This document shows, piece after piece, positions 23,274 to 34,977 of a DNA stretch of 64,000 nucleotides. Source of the stretch: Streptomyces sp. SID12501 (GTDB lineage Bacteria > Actinomycetota > Actinomycetes > Streptomycetales > Streptomycetaceae). The notes under the pieces are model-generated. The model saw nothing but the letters and a program-made list of their open reading frames with translations, ran no database searches and had not been told where the DNA came from. Within the stretch, counting starts at the first letter, position 1. Each line of letters begins with the position of its first letter. The stretch is taken from the NCBI RefSeq assembly GCF_010550245.1, contig NZ_JAAGLU010000010.1, forward strand, positions 186,001-250,000, in the 5' to 3' direction. A program made the translations under genes and the position numbers.

Positions 23274-24491
23274 TCAGCCGTTGAACGTGCCGCTCTTGAC
23301 GGCCTTCCACTTGCCGTCGACGACCTGGTAGACGGTGAGCTGCTTGTTGGTGGTGTCACCGTACTCGTCGAAGGCCACGGGGCCGGCGATGCCCTCGAAC
23401 TTGGTCTTCTGCACCTCGGCGACGATCTGGGCGCGGGCGTCGTCCGGGACCTTGCCGTCCTTCACGACGTTGCCGATCGCCTTGATGATGGCGGTCGCGG
23501 CGTCGTAGGAGTAGCCACCGTAGGTGCCGTAGTCGCCCTTGAGGCCGGAGGCCTTGTACTTCTTGATGAAGTCCGCGGCGGAGGGCAGGGAGTCGACGGG
23601 TGCGCCGACGGAGGTGACGAGGTCGCCCTCGGAGGTCTTGCCGGCGCTCTCGATGTAGGTCGGGGTGAACATACCGTCACCGCCGAACAGCGGGACCTTG
23701 GAGCCGCCGTCCTTGAGCTGCTTGGTGAGCTTCTCGGACTCGTCGTACTGGCCGCCGTAGTAGACGAGGTCGGCCTTGGAGTTCTTGATCTTGGTGACGA
23801 GGGCCGAGAAGTCCGTGTCGCCGGTGTTGACGTGGTCCTCGCCGGCGACCTTGCCGCCGGAGCCGGTGAAGCCGGCCTTGAAGAGCTTGGCCAGGCCCGC
23901 GCCGTAGGTCTGCTTGTCGTCGACGACGAAGACGCTGCGCTTCTTGAGAGTGGTGTACGCGTATTCGGCCGCGAAGCCGCCCTGGAGGGCGTCGGTGGTG
24001 GCGGTGCGGAAGTACGTCTTGAAGGGACGTGACTTCGCCGTCTGCCAGTTCTTGCCCTGGGTGAGCTCGGGCGCAGTGTTGGAGGGCGAGATCTCGACCA
24101 GGTTGGCGGTGTCGAAGACCTGCTGCATCTGAGTGGCGACGCCGGAGTTCAGCGGGCCGACGACGCCGAGGACCTTCTTGTTGCTGACGAGCTGCGTAGC
24201 GTTCGACTGGCCCTGGGCCGGGATCGCCTTGTCGTCCAGAGCCTGGACCTTGAAGGTCACGCCGGGAACGGTGTTGTTCTTGTTGGCGTCGTCGACGGCG
24301 ATTTGGACGCCACCCTGGATGCCGAGGCCCGTGGCGGAGTTCTGGCCGGTCAGCGGGGCGTCGACGCCGATGATGATCTCGGTCTTACTGTCGCTCTTGT
24401 CTCCGCTGTCGTCGCGTGAACCGCACGCGGTCAGTGCGAGTGCTCCCGTGGTGAGCATGGAGGTGAGTACGACCAAAGAACGCTGACGCAC
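23274..24491 (-). CDS. livK: Branched-chain amino acid ABC transporter substrate-binding lipoprotein LivK
   Basis: A 405-aa periplasmic-binding-protein type I fold. The N-terminus is a lipoprotein signal with lipobox LTAC (Cys after ALALTAC), so it is membrane anchored. IIIGVDAPLTGQNSATG is the ligand-site start and VVGPLNSGVATQ and YGTYGGYSYDA follow the family. GTG 24491 has GAGAGGA about 7 nt upstream. It is the first gene of the operon; the 239-bp upstream region should hold its promoter, where TATGCT is a possible -10 but no convincing -35 was found. Confidence 0.93.
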   Translation of the reverse strand: MRQRSLVVLTSMLTTGALALTACGSRDDSGDKSDSKTEIIIGVDAPLTGQNSATGLGIQGGVQIAVDDANKNNTVPGVTFKVQALDDKAIPAQGQSNATQLVSNKKVLGVVGPLNSGVATQMQQVFDTANLVEISPSNTAPELTQGKNWQTAKSRPFKTYFRTATTDALQGGFAAEYAYTTLKKRSVFVVDDKQTYGAGLAKLFKAGFTGSGGKVAGEDHVNTGDTDFSALVTKIKNSKADLVYYGGQYDESEKLTKQLKDGGSKVPLFGGDGMFTPTYIESAGKTSEGDLVTSVGAPVDSLPSAADFIKKYKASGLKGDYGTYGGYSYDAATAIIKAIGNVVKDGKVPDDARAQIVAEVQKTKFEGIAGPVAFDEYGDTTNKQLTVYQVVDGKWKAVKSGTFNG

Positions 24492-24730
24492 GATTAAATC
24501 CTCTCCCTGGCGCAGCGGCCCTGCTGGGCTGCCGTGTGTCTCGCCGGGCCGTACTGGGTCGAGCAGGTCGTGCTGTAGACGCGCCCGGCGGCGCGGTGAC
24601 TGGCCGTGACTCTAAGCCCCGCTGTGGGTGGGAGCATATGGGAGGGCTTGCTTGTGACTTTCTTGTTATGACGTGTCGGTTGATGATCCTTGGTGAAGGT
24701 GGATCTCAGCCAGTTTGGCCGGAATCTTTT

Positions 24731-25408
24731 TCAGTCCATACTTTGAGAATCTGCGTCCTCGATTGCCTCTGCCTGTGCCCTTGTGCTTGGCCGCCGGGGC
24801 AATGGGCGGCAGGCCCTGTCGAGAAGCTCGGAGAGGCCGTCGGGGTAGGCACCGCCGAAGGCGAAACGGTGATGCTGTATTGCACGTGTGTTACGCAGCG
24901 TTACGTCAAGAAATGGCAGGTCCGTGTCGAGAGGGAGGACCGTGCAGTCGACGACGGATATCTGGACGGTGATCCGGCGGGTGGTCCCGGCGCCGATGGT
25001 GGAGGTCTCGGCGGGCGAGATGCGGGCGGTGAGGCCGTCGAAGGCGGCGCCGGTGACGCGCAGGGTGACGGGTGGCCCGCTGTGTACGGTCACCGCGAAC
25101 CGGAAGAGGCCGCTGGTGGGCGCGGAGTCGAAGGTCGCGGCGAGTCCTGTGTACCGGAACGTGGTGACGTCCGCGGGCCACGGTGTGGCGGTGAGGGCGC
25201 TGGGCGGGGTGGACGGCTTCGGGGGCAGGAGGACGATGACTCCGCCTGTCGCGGCAGCGAGCGCGACAGTGGCGAGAACGGCTCTGCGGACGCGCGGTGA
25301 CAGAGCCTGCCAGCGATCCGTGAAGTGTGGTGTGTCGGCACCGATGACTTCGTAAGTCTCTTGCGCGTCCGGCGAGTTGACGGGTTCGACGGGGCCGATG
25401 CCGGTCAT
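24731..25408 (-). CDS. Membrane-anchored hypothetical protein
   Basis: A 225-aa protein not recognised by family. A charged N-terminal stretch of about 45 residues (RWQALSPRVRR) precedes one hydrophobic helix (AVLATVALAAATGGVIVLL), so the topology is probably N-in with the rest outside. The outer part is beta-rich and has two repeated segments about treatable forces of hydrophobic/Gly character (FRFAVTVHSGPPVTLRVTGA and RRITVQISVVDCTVLPLD), resembling an immunoglobulin-like fold. ATG 25408 has GAGG upstream. It precedes livK in the same direction but with a 239-bp gap. Confidence 0.8.
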   Translation of the reverse strand: MTGIGPVEPVNSPDAQETYEVIGADTPHFTDRWQALSPRVRRAVLATVALAAATGGVIVLLPPKPSTPPSALTATPWPADVTTFRYTGLAATFDSAPTSGLFRFAVTVHSGPPVTLRVTGAAFDGLTARISPAETSTIGAGTTRRITVQISVVDCTVLPLDTDLPFLDVTLRNTRAIQHHRFAFGGAYPDGLSELLDRACRPLPRRPSTRAQAEAIEDADSQSMD

Positions 25409-25505
25409 GGTCGCAGCCTCATGGGGGAACGGTAGACCCCCAGCCGGTCTGGGGGTGCCGCCCCAGGAATGTGACGGTAGGGGCGGCGGGGGCGAGAGAC
25501 TTCCC

Positions 25506-25970
25506 TCAGCCGGCCGTGGGCGCGTCCCGCAGCAGACACGTCAGGCGTGCCGTGCACACGCGCTTGTCGGCCTCGTCCGTGATCACGACCTCGTACGTCG
25601 CCGTCGACCGCCCCCGGTGCACCGGCGTGGCCACGCCGGTGACCAGTCCGGAGCGGGCTCCGCGGTGGTGGGTGCAGTTCAGGTCCACGCCGACGGCGAT
25701 CTTCGAGCTCCCCCCGTGCAGCATCGCCCCGACCGACCCGAGCGTCTCGGCCAGCACCGCGGACGCGCCCCCGTGCAGCAGCCCGTACGGCTGCGTGTTG
25801 CCCTCGACGGGCATCGTGCCGACGACGCGGTCGGCCGACGCCTCCAGGATCTGCACGCCCATCCGGTTCCCCAGGTGTCCCGCGGAGAACATGGCGATCA
25901 CGTCGACACCGAGTGCCGTGTACTCGTCGATGACCTCTTGCGGGAACTTCACATGCTGCTGCTCGCCCAT
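25506..25970 (-). CDS. PaaI-type hotdog thioesterase
   Basis: A 154-aa single-hotdog acyl-CoA thioesterase. The family signature is GLLHGGASAVLAETLGSVGA, where the HGG turn and the following Glu form the active site, and VGVDLNCTHHR is the conserved second strand. It hydrolyses aryl- or acyl-CoA thioesters in the cytoplasm. ATG 25970 has GGAG 8 nt upstream and removes a weak 19-residue extension. A TetR-type inverted repeat lies 56 bp upstream, suggesting repression relieved by an acyl-CoA-like ligand. The next gene upstream is the YdeP oxidoreductase. Confidence 0.9.
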   Translation of the reverse strand: MGEQQHVKFPQEVIDEYTALGVDVIAMFSAGHLGNRMGVQILEASADRVVGTMPVEGNTQPYGLLHGGASAVLAETLGSVGAMLHGGSSKIAVGVDLNCTHHRGARSGLVTGVATPVHRGRSTATYEVVITDEADKRVCTARLTCLLRDAPTAG

Positions 25971-26025
25971 GGGGCCGGCTCCGTTCGTCGTGGTCGCTGC
26001 GGCGTCCGTACACCTACGTCCATCC

Positions 26026-26038
26026 ACTGAGCAAACGC

Positions 26039-26043
<5 letters not shown>
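26026..26043. promoter_or_regulatory. Candidate TetR-type operator
   Basis: ACTGAGC and GCTCAGT are perfect 7-bp arms around AAAC. The GAGC...GCTC pattern is typical of TetR-family operators in actinobacteria. It overlaps the YdeP stop codon and sits 56 bp before the thioesterase ATG. Confidence 0.5.
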
Positions 26044-28330
<2,287 letters not shown>

Positions 28331-28506
28331 GGCTGAGCCCCTTCGCTTGCACGTGTCTCTCCGCTTGCGCGTGGTGGGCGTGCGCATCATGCACCTGCGC
28401 GTGTGCCACCAGTTCGATCCTCGCACGGGGTAGCGACAACGGCGTGGACAGGTCTGGAGGGCTCGGGCGTCCCGCGTTGTCAGTGGCACGTGGCAGGATC
28501 GGGGTC

Positions 28507-31233
28507 GTGGCAGAAACAGCGTCGAAGAAGACCGAGAAGACCTCCGGCACGAGCCGTCCCCGGCTGATGCTCATGGACGGGCACTCGCTGGCGTACCGCG
28601 CGTTCTTCGCGCTGCCCGCGGAGAATTTCACGACCGCGACGGGACAGCCGACGAACGCGATCTACGGCTTCGCGTCGATGCTCGCCAACACGCTGCGCGA
28701 CGAGGCGCCCACGCACTTCGCGGTGGCGTTCGACGTGTCCCGCAAGACCTGGCGCTCCGAGGAGTTCACGGAGTACAAGGCGAACCGGTCGAAGACGCCG
28801 GACGAGTTCAAGGGGCAGGTCGAGCTGATCGGCGAGCTGCTCGACGCGATGCACGCGGAGCGGTTCGCGGTCGACGGTTTCGAGGCGGACGACGTCATCG
28901 CCACGCTGGCCACGCAGGCCGAGGCCGAGGGCTTCGAGGTGCTGATCGTCACCGGCGACCGGGACTCCTTCCAGCTGGTCACCGAGAACACGACGGTGCT
29001 GTATCCGACGAAGGGCGTCTCCGAGCTGACCCGGTTCACTCCGGAGAAGGTCTTCGAGAAGTACGGGTTGACGCCGGCCCAGTACCCGGACTTCGCGGCG
29101 CTGCGCGGCGACCCGTCCGACAACCTGCCCGGCATTCCCGGGGTCGGTGAGAAGACGGCGGCGAAGTGGATCAACCAGTTCGGGTCGTTCGCGGACCTGG
29201 TCGAGCGGGTCGAGGAGGTCAAGGGCAAGGCCGGGCAGAACCTGCGCGACCACCTGGACGCCGTCAAGCTCAACCGCCGGCTCACGGAGATGGTCCGGGA
29301 CGTCGAACTCCCGAAGAGAGTCACGGACCTGGGGCGTGCCGCGTACGACCGTACGGCGGTGGCGCTGGTCCTCGACACGCTGGAGATCCGCAACCCCTCA
29401 CTGCGTGAGCGGCTGCTGGCCGTTGATCCGGGCGCCGAGGAGGCCGACGCCGGACCGGTGGCCGAGGCCGGTGTCGAGGTGGACGGGACGGTGCTCGGCG
29501 CGGGCGAGCTGGCCCCCTGGCTCACCGGGCACGGCACGGAGGTCCTCGGCGTCGCCACGGTCGACACCTGGGCGCTGGGCAGTGGCTCGGTCGCCGAGAT
29601 CGCGCTCGCCGCGGCCGCGGGAGCGGCGGCCTGGTTCGACCCGGCGGAGCTGGACGAGGCCGACGAGAACGCGTTCGCGGCCTGGCTGGCCGACGCGGAC
29701 CGGCCCAAGGTGTTCCACAACGTCAAGGGCGCGATGCGGGTCTTCGCGGAGCACGGCTGGACCGTGGCCGGGGTGAGCATGGACACGGCACTTGCCGCGT
29801 ACCTGGTCAAGCCGGGCCGCCGTTCCTTCGATCTCGACGCGCTGTCCCTGGAGTACCTCGGCCGTGAACTGGCGCCCGCCGCGACGGCGGACGGCCAGCT
29901 GGCCTTCGGCACGGACGAGGGCGCGGAGGCCGACTCCCTGATGGTGCAGGCCCGCACGATCGTCGACCTGGGCGAGGCGTTCGCCGAGCGCCTCCAGGCG
30001 GTCGGCGCGGCGGATCTGCTGCGGGACATGGAGCTGCCGACGTCGGCGCTGCTGGCCCGCATGGAGCGGCACGGCATCGCGGCGGACCGGGCCCACCTGG
30101 AAGCCATGGAGCAGATGTTCGCGAGTGCGGTGCAACAGGCGGTGAAGGAGGCGCACGCGGCGGTCGGCCACGAGTTCAACCTCGGCTCGCCCAAGCAGCT
30201 TCAGGAGGTCCTCTTCGGGGAGCTGGGCCTGCCGAAGACGAAGAAGACCAAGACGGGCTACACGACGGACGCGGACGCCCTGGCGTGGCTGGCGAACCAG
30301 ACGGAGAACGAGCTGCCGGTCATCATGCTCCGCCACCGCGAGCAGGCGAAGCTGCGTGTCACCGTCGAGGGCCTGATCAAGACGATCGCGGCGGACGGCC
30401 GTATCCACACCACGTTCAACCAGACCGTGGCGGCGACGGGCCGGCTGTCCTCCACCGACCCCAACCTCCAGAACATCCCCGTCCGTACGGACGAGGGCCG
30501 GGCAATCCGCCGTGGCTTCGTGGTCGGCGAGGGCTTCGAGTCGCTGATGACCACGGACTACAGCCAGATCGAACTCCGGGTGATGGCCCATCTCTCGGAG
30601 GACGAGGGCCTGCTGGAGGCGTTCACGTCAGGGGAGGACCTGCACACCACGGTCGCCTCCCAGGTGTTCGCGGTCGACCGCACGGCGGTGGACGCGGAGA
30701 TGCGCCGCAAGATCAAGGCGATGTCGTACGGCCTGGCGTACGGCCTGTCGGCCTTCGGCCTGTCCGGGCAGCTGAACATCGACGCGGGCGAGGCACGCGG
30801 CCTGATGGACACGTACTTCGAACGTTTCGGCGGCGTACGGGACTATCTGCGCCGGGCCGTCGACGAGGCACGGGCGACGGGCTACACGGAGACCCTCTTC
30901 GGCCGCCGCCGGTACCTCCCCGACCTGAACAGCGACAACCGCCAGCGCCGCGAGATGGCCGAGCGCATGGCACTGAACGCCCCGATCCAGGGCACGGCGG
31001 CGGACATCGTCAAGATCGCCATGCTGAACGTGGGCCGGGCGCTCGAGGAGACGAAACTCAAGTCCCGCATGCTGCTCCAGGTCCACGACGAAATCGTCCT
31101 GGAGATCGCCCCGGGCGAGCGCGAGGCCACGGAGGAACTGGTCCGCCGGGAGATGGCGGACGCGGTGACCCTCCGGGTACCGCTGGACGTGTCGGTGGGC
31201 TCGGGGCTCGACTGGGAGTCGGCGGCACACTAG
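28507..31233 (+). CDS. polA: DNA polymerase I
   Basis: A 908-aa three-domain polymerase for Okazaki-fragment processing and repair. Residues 1-300 are the 5' nuclease (DGHSLAYRAFFALP, GFEADDVIATLA, GDRDSF, GDPSDNLPGIPGVG). The 3'-5' exonuclease domain (about 320-520) lacks the acidic catalytic set, as usual in actinobacteria, so proofreading is probably absent. The polymerase domain has TDPNLQNIPVR, DYSQIELRVMAHLS, RRKIKAMSYGLAYG and the final QVHDEIVLE. GTG 28507 begins VAETASKK as in other Streptomyces; upstream codons are open but non-conserved. It is divergent from the YdeP gene. Confidence 0.97.
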   Translation: MAETASKKTEKTSGTSRPRLMLMDGHSLAYRAFFALPAENFTTATGQPTNAIYGFASMLANTLRDEAPTHFAVAFDVSRKTWRSEEFTEYKANRSKTPDEFKGQVELIGELLDAMHAERFAVDGFEADDVIATLATQAEAEGFEVLIVTGDRDSFQLVTENTTVLYPTKGVSELTRFTPEKVFEKYGLTPAQYPDFAALRGDPSDNLPGIPGVGEKTAAKWINQFGSFADLVERVEEVKGKAGQNLRDHLDAVKLNRRLTEMVRDVELPKRVTDLGRAAYDRTAVALVLDTLEIRNPSLRERLLAVDPGAEEADAGPVAEAGVEVDGTVLGAGELAPWLTGHGTEVLGVATVDTWALGSGSVAEIALAAAAGAAAWFDPAELDEADENAFAAWLADADRPKVFHNVKGAMRVFAEHGWTVAGVSMDTALAAYLVKPGRRSFDLDALSLEYLGRELAPAATADGQLAFGTDEGAEADSLMVQARTIVDLGEAFAERLQAVGAADLLRDMELPTSALLARMERHGIAADRAHLEAMEQMFASAVQQAVKEAHAAVGHEFNLGSPKQLQEVLFGELGLPKTKKTKTGYTTDADALAWLANQTENELPVIMLRHREQAKLRVTVEGLIKTIAADGRIHTTFNQTVAATGRLSSTDPNLQNIPVRTDEGRAIRRGFVVGEGFESLMTTDYSQIELRVMAHLSEDEGLLEAFTSGEDLHTTVASQVFAVDRTAVDAEMRRKIKAMSYGLAYGLSAFGLSGQLNIDAGEARGLMDTYFERFGGVRDYLRRAVDEARATGYTETLFGRRRYLPDLNSDNRQRREMAERMALNAPIQGTAADIVKIAMLNVGRALEETKLKSRMLLQVHDEIVLEIAPGEREATEELVRREMADAVTLRVPLDVSVGSGLDWESAAH

Positions 31234-31538
31234 CGCTCTGGCGCTCCGCTGGGTGGGCGGTTGGTTCGGGCGGGCGGGTTGTCTGCCTCGGGCCGGTGAG
31301 GCCGGACGCGCGGTTCGTCTGCCTCGGGCCTGTGGGGCGGCCGGTCGCGTACGTTTCCTGCTGCGGGTCGGTGGGGGCTGGTCGCGCAGTTCCCCGCGCC
31401 CCCATGGGGCGCGGGGGAGCCGCCTCGGCCGACCAGTCCCGGGCCGCCCCAGGGCCTCGCCCCGGCCCCCGCCGAGCCCGTCACCCGCGTGGCCCTCGCG
31501 AGCACGCCTGCCCCGGTCCCGCCCGACAGGATGCGGGC
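31234..31538. other. Intergenic region after polA with imperfect repeats
   Basis: No convincing gene lies in these 305 bases. GTCTGCCTCGGGCC occurs twice about 37 bp apart, and a dispersed Streptomyces-type palindrome lies at 31378-31436. One of these probably ends polA transcription. Confidence 0.6.
31378..31436. repeat. REP-like Streptomyces palindrome
   Basis: CTGGTCG and CGACCAG form outer arms; CCCCGCGCCCC (31392-31402) and GGGGCGCGGGG (31406-31416) form an 11-bp inner stem. The GCAGTTCCCCGCGCCCC core is, from memory, a widely dispersed intergenic sequence in Streptomyces genomes, often at gene ends. Confidence 0.65.
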
Positions 31539-31862
31539 ATGGGTATACGCACGCTCATCCGCCGGACGGCCCCCACGCGCTCTGCGATACCGGCATTCGC
31601 GGCCGACGCGAGCACCGCCCGTTTTCCCGGCGGCAGCCTGGCCGTCGCGCCCCTCGGATGCCGTGCGGACGCACTCCGCCGAGCCCTCGCGCCGCCCGCC
31701 CGCACTCGCCGTGCCCACCTCGGCCCGCGCTCCGGGCCTCCGGTGTCCGGCCGCGTCCAGGCCTGGCGCCTCTGGGCCGGTCGGGGGCGCGAGTGGCTGC
31801 GCCGGCCGCTTCGCGGCGGTCAGCGAGAACCCGTACGCCCTCCGGCCCGCCCTCCCGCGTGA
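31539..31862 (+). CDS. Small Arg/Ala-rich hypothetical protein
   Basis: A possible 107-aa basic protein starting MGIRTLIRRTAPTRSAIPAF. ATG 31539 has AGGA 8 nt upstream, and I have a loose memory of similarly starting small proteins in Streptomyces. It is proline/arginine-rich without domains, and its last 43 bp overlap the 3' end of the convergent DUF4184 gene. Codon composition is not decisive, so it could be spurious. Confidence 0.35.
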   Translation: MGIRTLIRRTAPTRSAIPAFAADASTARFPGGSLAVAPLGCRADALRRALAPPARTRRAHLGPRSGPPVSGRVQAWRLWAGRGREWLRRPLRGGQREPVRPPARPPA

Positions 31863-32755
31863 TCCTCCGCGTCCCTCTCCGCGCGACCTTCTGCAAGGCC
31901 TACCGTGCGGCCCTCTGTACGGAGGTGGTGGTCTTCCGGGGCGAAGGCTCCCGTCCGCTTCCCGGGACGACGGACCCTGACCCCCGCCGCGTACAGGATC
32001 AGCCCGGACAGCAGGCCCGCACCCGCTCCGAAGCACAACGTCGGGATCACCTCCCACGGCTTTGCCGTCGAACCCCAGTGCGCCCGCCAGCGCAGCACCC
32101 GCTGTACCGCTCCCACCGCCGCGCAGCCGCCGATCACGGCGCAGGCCAGCCACCGGTCCCGTACCGAGAGCATCGGTACGCCTGTCGGCTCGACCGCGCC
32201 GGTCCGCCGTAGCGCGTAGTACACGAATCCCGCGATGACCACCGCGGCCAGCGCCGAACTGCCGTACTGCAGGTACCAGTACAGAGGCGAGCCCCGCAGC
32301 TCGCTGTCCAGGACGGGGAACAGCCGCACCCCCCACCGGTCGTGGTGCGTGAACGCGTCCCAGACGACATGGGTCAGGGCGCCGAAGGCCGCCGAGGCGT
32401 ACCACCGCAGGATCAGGGACGGTGTCACCCGCGCGCGGGGCGTTCCGCAGCGCAGCAGGGTCGCCGTCCGGCCCTGCCGGGCGCGTGGCAGCAGGGCGAC
32501 CAGCGGCTCGCGCAGAAGCACCCACAGGGCCACCAGCGCCCAGGCCACGACCACGTCGACCGTGAAGACGCCCGGGAAGGAGTGGGTGACTGCGCCGAAC
32601 TCCATCGCCTGGGGCAGGACACTCGCCGCGAAGTAGGTCAGATCGGGGGAGAAGGAGCCGGCGACGAGTACCGCCGGTATCAGTCGGCCGCGTCCGGTTC
32701 CGTCGGCGCGTACGGCGGGCAGTACGGCCGCCGCATGGCTGAGAGTGAACGGCAA
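31820..32755 (-). CDS. DUF4184 family integral membrane protein
   Basis: About 311 aa. LPFTLSHAAAVLP at the N-terminus, HSFPGVFTVDVVVAW and FGALTHVVWDAFTHHDRWG with conserved His/Asp are DUF4184 hallmarks; about six hydrophobic segments indicate an integral membrane protein, and the His/Asp set recalls metal-dependent membrane hydrolases. Function is unknown. TTG 32755 (AGGGAG 5 nt upstream) is preferred; ATG 32794 would add 13 residues. The last 40 residues (RTEGRTVGLAEGRAE) are low-complexity and may be a poorly constrained tail overlapping the facing small ORF. Confidence 0.85.
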   Translation of the reverse strand: MPFTLSHAAAVLPAVRADGTGRGRLIPAVLVAGSFSPDLTYFAASVLPQAMEFGAVTHSFPGVFTVDVVVAWALVALWVLLREPLVALLPRARQGRTATLLRCGTPRARVTPSLILRWYASAAFGALTHVVWDAFTHHDRWGVRLFPVLDSELRGSPLYWYLQYGSSALAAVVIAGFVYYALRRTGAVEPTGVPMLSVRDRWLACAVIGGCAAVGAVQRVLRWRAHWGSTAKPWEVIPTLCFGAGAGLLSGLILYAAGVRVRRPGKRTGAFAPEDHHLRTEGRTVGLAEGRAERDAEDHAGGRAGGRTGSR

Positions 32756-33182
32756 GGAGGCTCCCTGGAGCGGATGTTGACGGGGGCGAACCATCCCGGT
32801 GATCACCGTCGTCCAGTATGCGGGAGGGCCGCAGGCTGCGGCGGACGGTGACGGGACGGTGGGAGGGGCGCGGGAAAAGCCGTGTGCGGGCCACCAGGCT
32901 CCATGGACGCGACGAATCACAGTTGGCCAATCGGTGAATATCGGGCACGAACGGGTGTCCGCGCAACGCAAGTTGTCGTAGGGTCGCCTGGGTCGGCCTG
33001 CTGGGGAGCATGGTCGAACACCGAAGCGCAACACAGGTGTAACGCGCGAACAAGGCGTGTAATCAGGCGAAATGGCCGGTTTGTAAAGCTGACCGAGATC
33101 GGTCGGGACTGGTCGAGATCGGCCAGAACTGGTCGAAAACGGGTGGAAAACGGCGACTTGTCGCCCGGGAGGGGTTCTCTGT
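32756..33182. other. 427-bp divergent intergenic region
   Basis: It lies between the divergent DUF4184 and transglycosylase genes and must hold both promoters. Its last part (33091-33150) is a 20-bp-periodic repeat, listed separately. It is visibly more AT-rich around 32920-33000. No gene or known riboswitch could be recognised. Confidence 0.6.
33091..33150 (+). repeat. 20-bp tandem array upstream of the transglycosylase gene
   Basis: Three units start at 33091, 33111 and 33131, each opening with a GGTCGAGATCGG-like core (GACCGAGATCGG, GGTCGAGATCGG, GGTCGAAAACGG). The first contains the dyad GACCG-AGAT-CGGTC. The array ends 32 bp before the start codon, in the 5' leader or promoter. Confidence 0.75.
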
Positions 33183-34952
33183 ATGGCGGCGTACATCGGC
33201 AGGAGGCTCCGCAAGGGGGCGGCGACGACCGCCGTGGCCGCACTCGCGGTCGCGGCTCTGTCCGCGTCCCAGGCTCCGGGGGCGACGGTCGACGACCAGG
33301 GCAGACAGACCGCCAGCGACTCCCAGCCCACGTCCGAGGTGACGGCCGACGACAGTGCGAGCGCGACCGGCAACTCGCCGTACTACACGGACCTTCCACC
33401 GCTCCACAGCCCCAACCCCAGCCCGAGCACGTCGCAGTCGTCGTCCATAGGCACGTCGGTCTCGATCGGCGAGGCCGAGGCCGGCATACCCGCGACCGTC
33501 CTCGACGCCTACAAGAAGGCCGAGGCGGCGCTCGGCACGGCCAAGCCCGGCTGCAACCTGCCCTGGCAGCTCCTCGCGGCCATCGGCAAGGTCGAGTCCG
33601 GTCAGGCCCGCGGCGGCCAGGTCGACGCGAACGGCACCACCACCAGCCCGATACTCGGCCCGCAGCTCGACGGCAACGGCTTCGCGCTCATCAAGGACAC
33701 CGACAACGGCGCGTACGACGGCAACAGCACCTACGACAGCGCCGTCGGGCCCATGCAGTTCATTCCGTCGACCTGGGCCTGGGCGGGCCGCGACGGCAAC
33801 GGCGACGGCAAGAAAGACCCCAACAACGTCTACGACGCGGCCCTCGCGGCCGGGCACTACCTGTGCCGGTACGGCTGGGACCTGTCGACGCAGGCCGACC
33901 TCAACCGCGCGATCCTCAGCTACAACAACTCGACGGACTATCTGAACCTCGTCCTGTCGTGGCTGGAGTACTACCGCAAGGGCACCCACGAGGTCCCGGA
34001 CGGCACGGGCACGGTGCCCGTCAGCCGCAGCGACGGCAACTCCGGAGCGAGCCCCACGCCGTCGCCGGGCGCGACGACGCCGAGCCCCGGCCCGAGCGCG
34101 CCGGGGACGAGCACCCCCACCCCTGCGAAGCCGGGCAGGCCCGCCACGCCGACCCCGACACCCGTTCCCACGCCCACCACGCCGACGGCGACCGACACGG
34201 TGGACCACCTGGAGGACGCGGGTACCGCCAAGCTCACCGCGACGGCGGGCGACGCGTTCACCAAGACGATCAGCACGCGCGCGGAGACCACGGCCGGTGA
34301 CGCGGTCGGCAAGGTCAGGATCCGCTTCACGATCGTCGGCGACACCGACACCACCTTCACCGGCGGTGAGAGCGTCGCCACCGTGCTCACCGACAGCACC
34401 GGAGTCGCGGTCGCACCCGCGCTCAAGGCGGGCGAGACCACGGGCGCCTTCACGGTCCGCGCGGTCGTCGTCGGCCGTACGGTCAGTGCCCTCGACTACT
34501 CGGTCACCGTCACCGCCCGCGCCGCCGACGCCCTCGTCGGCACCACCGCGCTCACGTGCGTGGCGGGCGGCGAGTTCGCAGACCAGGTCGAGGTCAAGGC
34601 GACGCGTGACGGCGCTGTCGCGGACGGCGTCGCGGCCACCGCGACCCTGGTCACCTCCGCCGACGACGCGACCGTGAACGCCAAGGGCCCCTACTTCAAG
34701 GACGCGGACGGTAAGACGGTCCGCACTCTCACGGGTCTCGAAACGGACGCGAACGGCCTGCTCAAGCTGCCGAAGCTGTACGCGGACGACACGACCGGCA
34801 CCTTCCTGCTCCGCATCACCACCACCGGCGGCGCCACCCTGACGGTCGAGCTGACGGTGACGACGGCACTCACCTCGACCGAGTCGACGACGGAATCGAC
34901 GACTCCGACCGAGTCGGCCAGTCCCTCGGCCTCCAGCTCCCCGAGCGCGTAA
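33183..34952 (+). CDS. Secreted lytic transglycosylase with Ig-like repeats
   Basis: A 589-aa exported protein. A signal peptide (AATTAVAALAVAALSAS) is followed by a Ser/Thr/Pro linker, then a lysozyme-like lytic transglycosylase domain (about 95-265) with the catalytic Glu in AAIGKVESG, SAVGPMQFIPSTW and ILSYNNS. A Pro/Thr-rich linker leads to two Ig-like modules (about 350-450 and 450-560; for example FTGGESVATVLTDSTG and GLETDANGLLKLP) and a Ser-rich tail. It cleaves peptidoglycan during growth or sporulation. ATG 33183 has GGAGGGG upstream. A strong terminator follows, so it is monocistronic. Confidence 0.93.
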   Translation: MAAYIGRRLRKGAATTAVAALAVAALSASQAPGATVDDQGRQTASDSQPTSEVTADDSASATGNSPYYTDLPPLHSPNPSPSTSQSSSIGTSVSIGEAEAGIPATVLDAYKKAEAALGTAKPGCNLPWQLLAAIGKVESGQARGGQVDANGTTTSPILGPQLDGNGFALIKDTDNGAYDGNSTYDSAVGPMQFIPSTWAWAGRDGNGDGKKDPNNVYDAALAAGHYLCRYGWDLSTQADLNRAILSYNNSTDYLNLVLSWLEYYRKGTHEVPDGTGTVPVSRSDGNSGASPTPSPGATTPSPGPSAPGTSTPTPAKPGRPATPTPTPVPTPTTPTATDTVDHLEDAGTAKLTATAGDAFTKTISTRAETTAGDAVGKVRIRFTIVGDTDTTFTGGESVATVLTDSTGVAVAPALKAGETTGAFTVRAVVVGRTVSALDYSVTVTARAADALVGTTALTCVAGGEFADQVEVKATRDGAVADGVAATATLVTSADDATVNAKGPYFKDADGKTVRTLTGLETDANGLLKLPKLYADDTTGTFLLRITTTGGATLTVELTVTTALTSTESTTESTTPTESASPSASSSPSA

Positions 34953-34977
34953 GTCGTCGTACGCGTCAATACGCAGG

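Noticed and set aside
32900..33182. c-di-AMP (ydaO-type) riboswitch before the transglycosylase gene
   Set aside because: Such riboswitches control cell-wall hydrolases in actinobacteria, but I could not find the conserved core here.
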